Below are positions 42,517 through 44,721 of a stretch of 44,721 nt of DNA, piece by piece. Origin of the DNA: JAZLIT01 sp045617525 (GTDB lineage: Bacteria > Bacillota > Bacilli > Bacillales_A > Planococcaceae); assembly GCA_045617525.1 (NCBI GenBank), contig JAZLIT010000036.1, forward strand, positions 1 to 44,721, given 5' to 3'. Below the pieces are notes generated by a model. It was not told the DNA's origin. It searched no databases and saw nothing but the letters and a program-made list of their open reading frames with translations. Made by a program: the position numbers and the translations under genes. The first letter of the stretch is position 1. Each line of letters starts with the position of its first letter.

Positions 42517-44235
42517 ATGCTAAAAAAATTTTTCTCCTATTATAAACCGCATAAAAAATTATTTATTATCGATTTCTCTTGTGCAATTTTTGTTGCACTT
42601 TTAGAACTAGCATTCCCGTTAGCGGTGCAATGGTTTATCGATGAATTACTACCAAATGGCGACTGGGGCATGATTGTAAAGATAAGTGTCCTCTTATTTT
42701 TAGTGTATATTTTAAGTACTATAATGGACTTTATTGTGAACTATTTAGGGCATAAACTAGGCGTTAATATTGAGACGGATATGCGCCAACAATTGTTTAA
42801 TCGCGTACAGGGGCAAAGCTTTAAGTTTTTTGATAACACGAAAACAGGACACATTATGAGCCGTATCACGAATGACCTTTTTGATATTGGGGAATTTGCT
42901 CATCATGGTCCGGAAGATTTCTTTATTGCGATTATGACCTTTATCGGGGCGTTTGTGATTATGTTCAATGTTAATCCTACATTGGCAATGATTGCACTTG
43001 TATTTGTGCCGTTCTTAATTTGGCTTGTTACATATAGTAATAAGAAGATGAATATGGCTTGGAAAGATATGTATGAGCAAATTGCAGATGTAAATGGACG
43101 CGTGGAGGACAGTGTATCTGGTGTACGTGTCGTAAAATCATTTACAAACGAAGAATTTGAAATGAAACGCTTTTATAAGCAAAACGGACTTTTCCGTACG
43201 GCAAAAATTTATGCCTATAAAGTAATGGCGGGTACACATTCTGCGATTTACTTTATGACACGTTTACTAACTTTAATCGTTCTTGTAGTAGGGGCATGGT
43301 TAAGTTTTAGTGGGAAGTTATCTTACGGAGAGCTTGTAAGTTTTGTGCTCTATACGAATGTATTGATTAAGCCAATTGATAAAATTAGTGCATTACTCGA
43401 GTTGTATCCAAAGGGAATGGCTGGATTCAAGAGGTTCATTGATTTAATTGAGCGGGATCCTGAAGTACAGGACCGAGCGGACGCACGTGTTGTTCCGTAT
43501 TTAAAAGGGGATATCTCATTTAATAATGTTGCGTTTCAATACGATGAATCTAAGGCAGTGTTAAAAGATATTTCATTTGACTTAAAGGCTGGGCAAACAA
43601 TCGCCTTTGTTGGACCATCTGGGGCTGGGAAGACTACGATATGTTCCTTGATTCCACGATTTTATGATGTAACAAGTGGCGCTATTACGATTGATGGTAT
43701 CGATATACGAGATATGACGCAACAGTCTTTACGTGAGCAAATTGGTATTGTGCAACAAGATGTATTTTTATTTACGGGAACTGTACGAGAAAATATTGCG
43801 TATGGCCGATTGGATGCGACACTTGAGGAAATTCAAGCTGCAGCAGAGAAGGCGCATTTGAAGCAATTTATCGAAGAGTTACCAGATGGTTATGAGACGC
43901 AAATTGGTGAGCGCGGGCTGAAGCTATCAGGTGGGCAAAAGCAGCGTCTTGCCATTGCACGTATGTTCTTGAAAAATCCGCCAATTCTTATTTTAGATGA
44001 GGCAACTTCTGCACTTGATACTGAGACTGAAATGATTATTCAAGAGTCATTAGCGGAGCTGGCAGCAAACCGTACGACGCTCGTTATTGCGCATCGTTTG
44101 GCGACAATTCGCAATGCAGACCGTGTTGTCGTTGTTACGACGAAAGGTATCGAAGAGGATGGAAAATATGATGAGTTAGTGGCGGCGAATGGTGTGTTTG
44201 CAAACTTACATAACATCCAGTTTAAAAAGAGCTAA
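42517..44235 (+). CDS. ABC exporter, fused permease/ATPase (YwjA-like)
   Basis: Half-transporter working as a homodimer, 572 aa. Six helices (about 15-310, ABC_membrane) precede the ATPase: Walker A GPSGAGKTT, Q-loop QQDVF, signature LSGGQKQR, Walker B ILILDEATSALD, H-loop IAHRL. N-terminal and overall size resemble B. subtilis YwjA, a lipid/multidrug exporter-type protein. AGAAAGGA precedes the ATG. Substrate unknown. Confidence 0.9.
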   Translation: MLKKFFSYYKPHKKLFIIDFSCAIFVALLELAFPLAVQWFIDELLPNGDWGMIVKISVLLFLVYILSTIMDFIVNYLGHKLGVNIETDMRQQLFNRVQGQSFKFFDNTKTGHIMSRITNDLFDIGEFAHHGPEDFFIAIMTFIGAFVIMFNVNPTLAMIALVFVPFLIWLVTYSNKKMNMAWKDMYEQIADVNGRVEDSVSGVRVVKSFTNEEFEMKRFYKQNGLFRTAKIYAYKVMAGTHSAIYFMTRLLTLIVLVVGAWLSFSGKLSYGELVSFVLYTNVLIKPIDKISALLELYPKGMAGFKRFIDLIERDPEVQDRADARVVPYLKGDISFNNVAFQYDESKAVLKDISFDLKAGQTIAFVGPSGAGKTTICSLIPRFYDVTSGAITIDGIDIRDMTQQSLREQIGIVQQDVFLFTGTVRENIAYGRLDATLEEIQAAAEKAHLKQFIEELPDGYETQIGERGLKLSGGQKQRLAIARMFLKNPPILILDEATSALDTETEMIIQESLAELAANRTTLVIAHRLATIRNADRVVVVTTKGIEEDGKYDELVAANGVFANLHNIQFKKS

Positions 44236-44251
44236 ATTAATTTCTAAAAAA

Positions 44252-44289
44252 GGGTATTCATTTTCACATTAGAAAATGAATAGCCTTTT
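44252..44289 (+). terminator. Terminator of ABC exporter gene
   Basis: TATTCATTTTC / GAAAATGAATA with flanking GG/CC, then TTTTATTA. Confidence 0.85.
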
Positions 44290-44306
44290 ATTATGTTTTA
44301 CTTAGG

Positions 44307-44504
44307 GTGTATACCTCTTATAGCGTTAAAAGAATTAAAGAGCACGATTATCTCATTCAAAAGGTAAAGCATTTAAAGTGGTTTGAACGTTTAACCATCT
44401 TTTTTTATAGGCGGCGTCGCTATGTTTGTGCTTGTGGAAAGAGATTTTCTGAGCCTTTCCCAGTTGTAGATGTATATAAAACGCGCGGAGATCACCTTGT
44501 TTAG
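44307..44504 (+). pseudogene. ISL3-family transposase remnant
   Basis: About 60 codons from the N-terminal region of an ISL3-type transposase: EHDYLIQKVKHLKWFERL, FYRRRRYVCACGKRFSEP and VVD. This is where the zinc-finger and helix-turn-helix region of these enzymes (normally about 400 aa) sits. The first cysteine pair, a proper start and the whole catalytic DDE part are missing. The GC-rich inverted-repeat element starts 6 bases after its stop, which suggests repeated insertion and deletion here. Confidence 0.75.
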
Positions 44505-44509
44505 TACTC

Positions 44510-44721
44510 GTTGATTGGAGCGGAGGGGGACCGCGACTTCTTGGGGATAAGCACGTGCGGAAAATCCACTAATTTTCTGCCTCCGTAAAGGCAGGGAATT
44601 AGTTAGTTGGAGCCGTGCCCTAAAGAAATAGGTAGGGAAGCTAAGAGCGCGCTCGTCGTGAGCGCAACGCTTCCATGACCAGCATCCTGCTGGCCCTCGG
44701 GCCCACGGAGCTCCAATCAAC
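44510..44721. mobile_element. GC-rich element with 12-bp terminal inverted repeats
   Basis: GTTGATTGGAGC at 44510-44521 is repeated inverted as GCTCCAATCAAC at 44710-44721, the last base of the window. The 212-base interior is far more GC-rich than the rest and is packed with hairpins: 44568-44582/44589-44603, GCGCTC/GAGCGC (44649-44665), CCAGCA/TGCTGG (44679-44693), GGCC/GGCC. No plausible ORF. It resembles the dispersed GTTGATTGGAGCGGA repeats I recall from Bacillus-group genomes, so a non-autonomous repeat unit is likely. Confidence 0.65.

Noticed and set aside
44391..44720. 109-codon minus-strand frame across the GC-rich element
   Set aside because: It is open because of the GC-rich, stop-poor repeat and runs antisense through the transposase remnant; there is no ribosome site and its composition is not protein-like.

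Overview
The window comes from a low-GC, Gram-positive, motile, aerobic Bacillales chromosome. It most resembles the Lysinibacillus/Solibacillus/Sporosarcina group (Planococcaceae). Reasons: AT-rich codon use, strong AGGAGG-type ribosome sites, many T-tailed hairpin terminators, a three-repeat SLH surface protein, several Bacillus subtilis-like genes (YfmL, MapB, YfkK/YfkI/YfkH, PfeT, MotAB, YtiB), and a D-aspartate-ligase-like gene joined to an aspartate racemase, as expected for an A4alpha (L-Lys-D-Asp/D-Glu) cell wall. The species cannot be fixed from the sequence alone.

Layout. 1-8.1 kb: thiolase; a FtsX/MacB-type ABC pair; an ATP-grasp ligase/racemase pair predicted to supply the peptidoglycan cross-bridge; a YfmL-type DEAD-box helicase followed by an M29 aminopeptidase. 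8.1-14.0 kb: a peptide ABC importer, with its binding lipoprotein divergent from the operon dppC-B-D-F. 14.1-18.4 kb: sbcDC. 18.4-19.9 kb: a minus-strand DUF4870 gene with a previously uncounted 43-codon ORF that seems to start on ATA, then a TPP riboswitch with terminator controlling thiT. 19.9-27.1 kb: a frameshifted small membrane ORF, mapB, a 21-bp tandem repeat, a TspO-like membrane protein divergent from ppk2, pepF, a GNAT acetyltransferase, Nudix hydrolase, beta-carbonic anhydrase and a small membrane protein. 27.2-32.2 kb: a second M29 aminopeptidase, motAB with a possible sigma-D promoter, and an SLH/Ig-like surface protein. 32.3-34.0 kb: YfkK, YfkI and YfkH homologues. 34.0-37.7 kb: a glycerate locus, with a CdaR-type regulator divergent from glycerate kinase and a GntP-family permease, and a near-consensus cre site between them. 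37.8-41.4 kb: a P1B-4 metal ATPase of PfeT type preceded by an exact PerR box, then class I fumarase. 41.5-44.7 kb: small genes, a possible small RNA or peptide locus, a YwjA-like ABC exporter, an ISL3 transposase remnant, and a GC-rich element bounded by 12-bp inverted repeats that ends exactly at the window edge.

Most of this is ordinary core genome. I see no CRISPR, prophage, tRNA, rRNA or defence island, and no clearly new multi-gene system. The best leads are small: the ATA-start ORF, the frameshifted two-helix ORF, the 21-bp repeat, the terminal GC-rich element, the short transcript unit near 41.9-42.1 kb, and several regulatory sites that can be read directly (PerR box, cre, TPP riboswitch).
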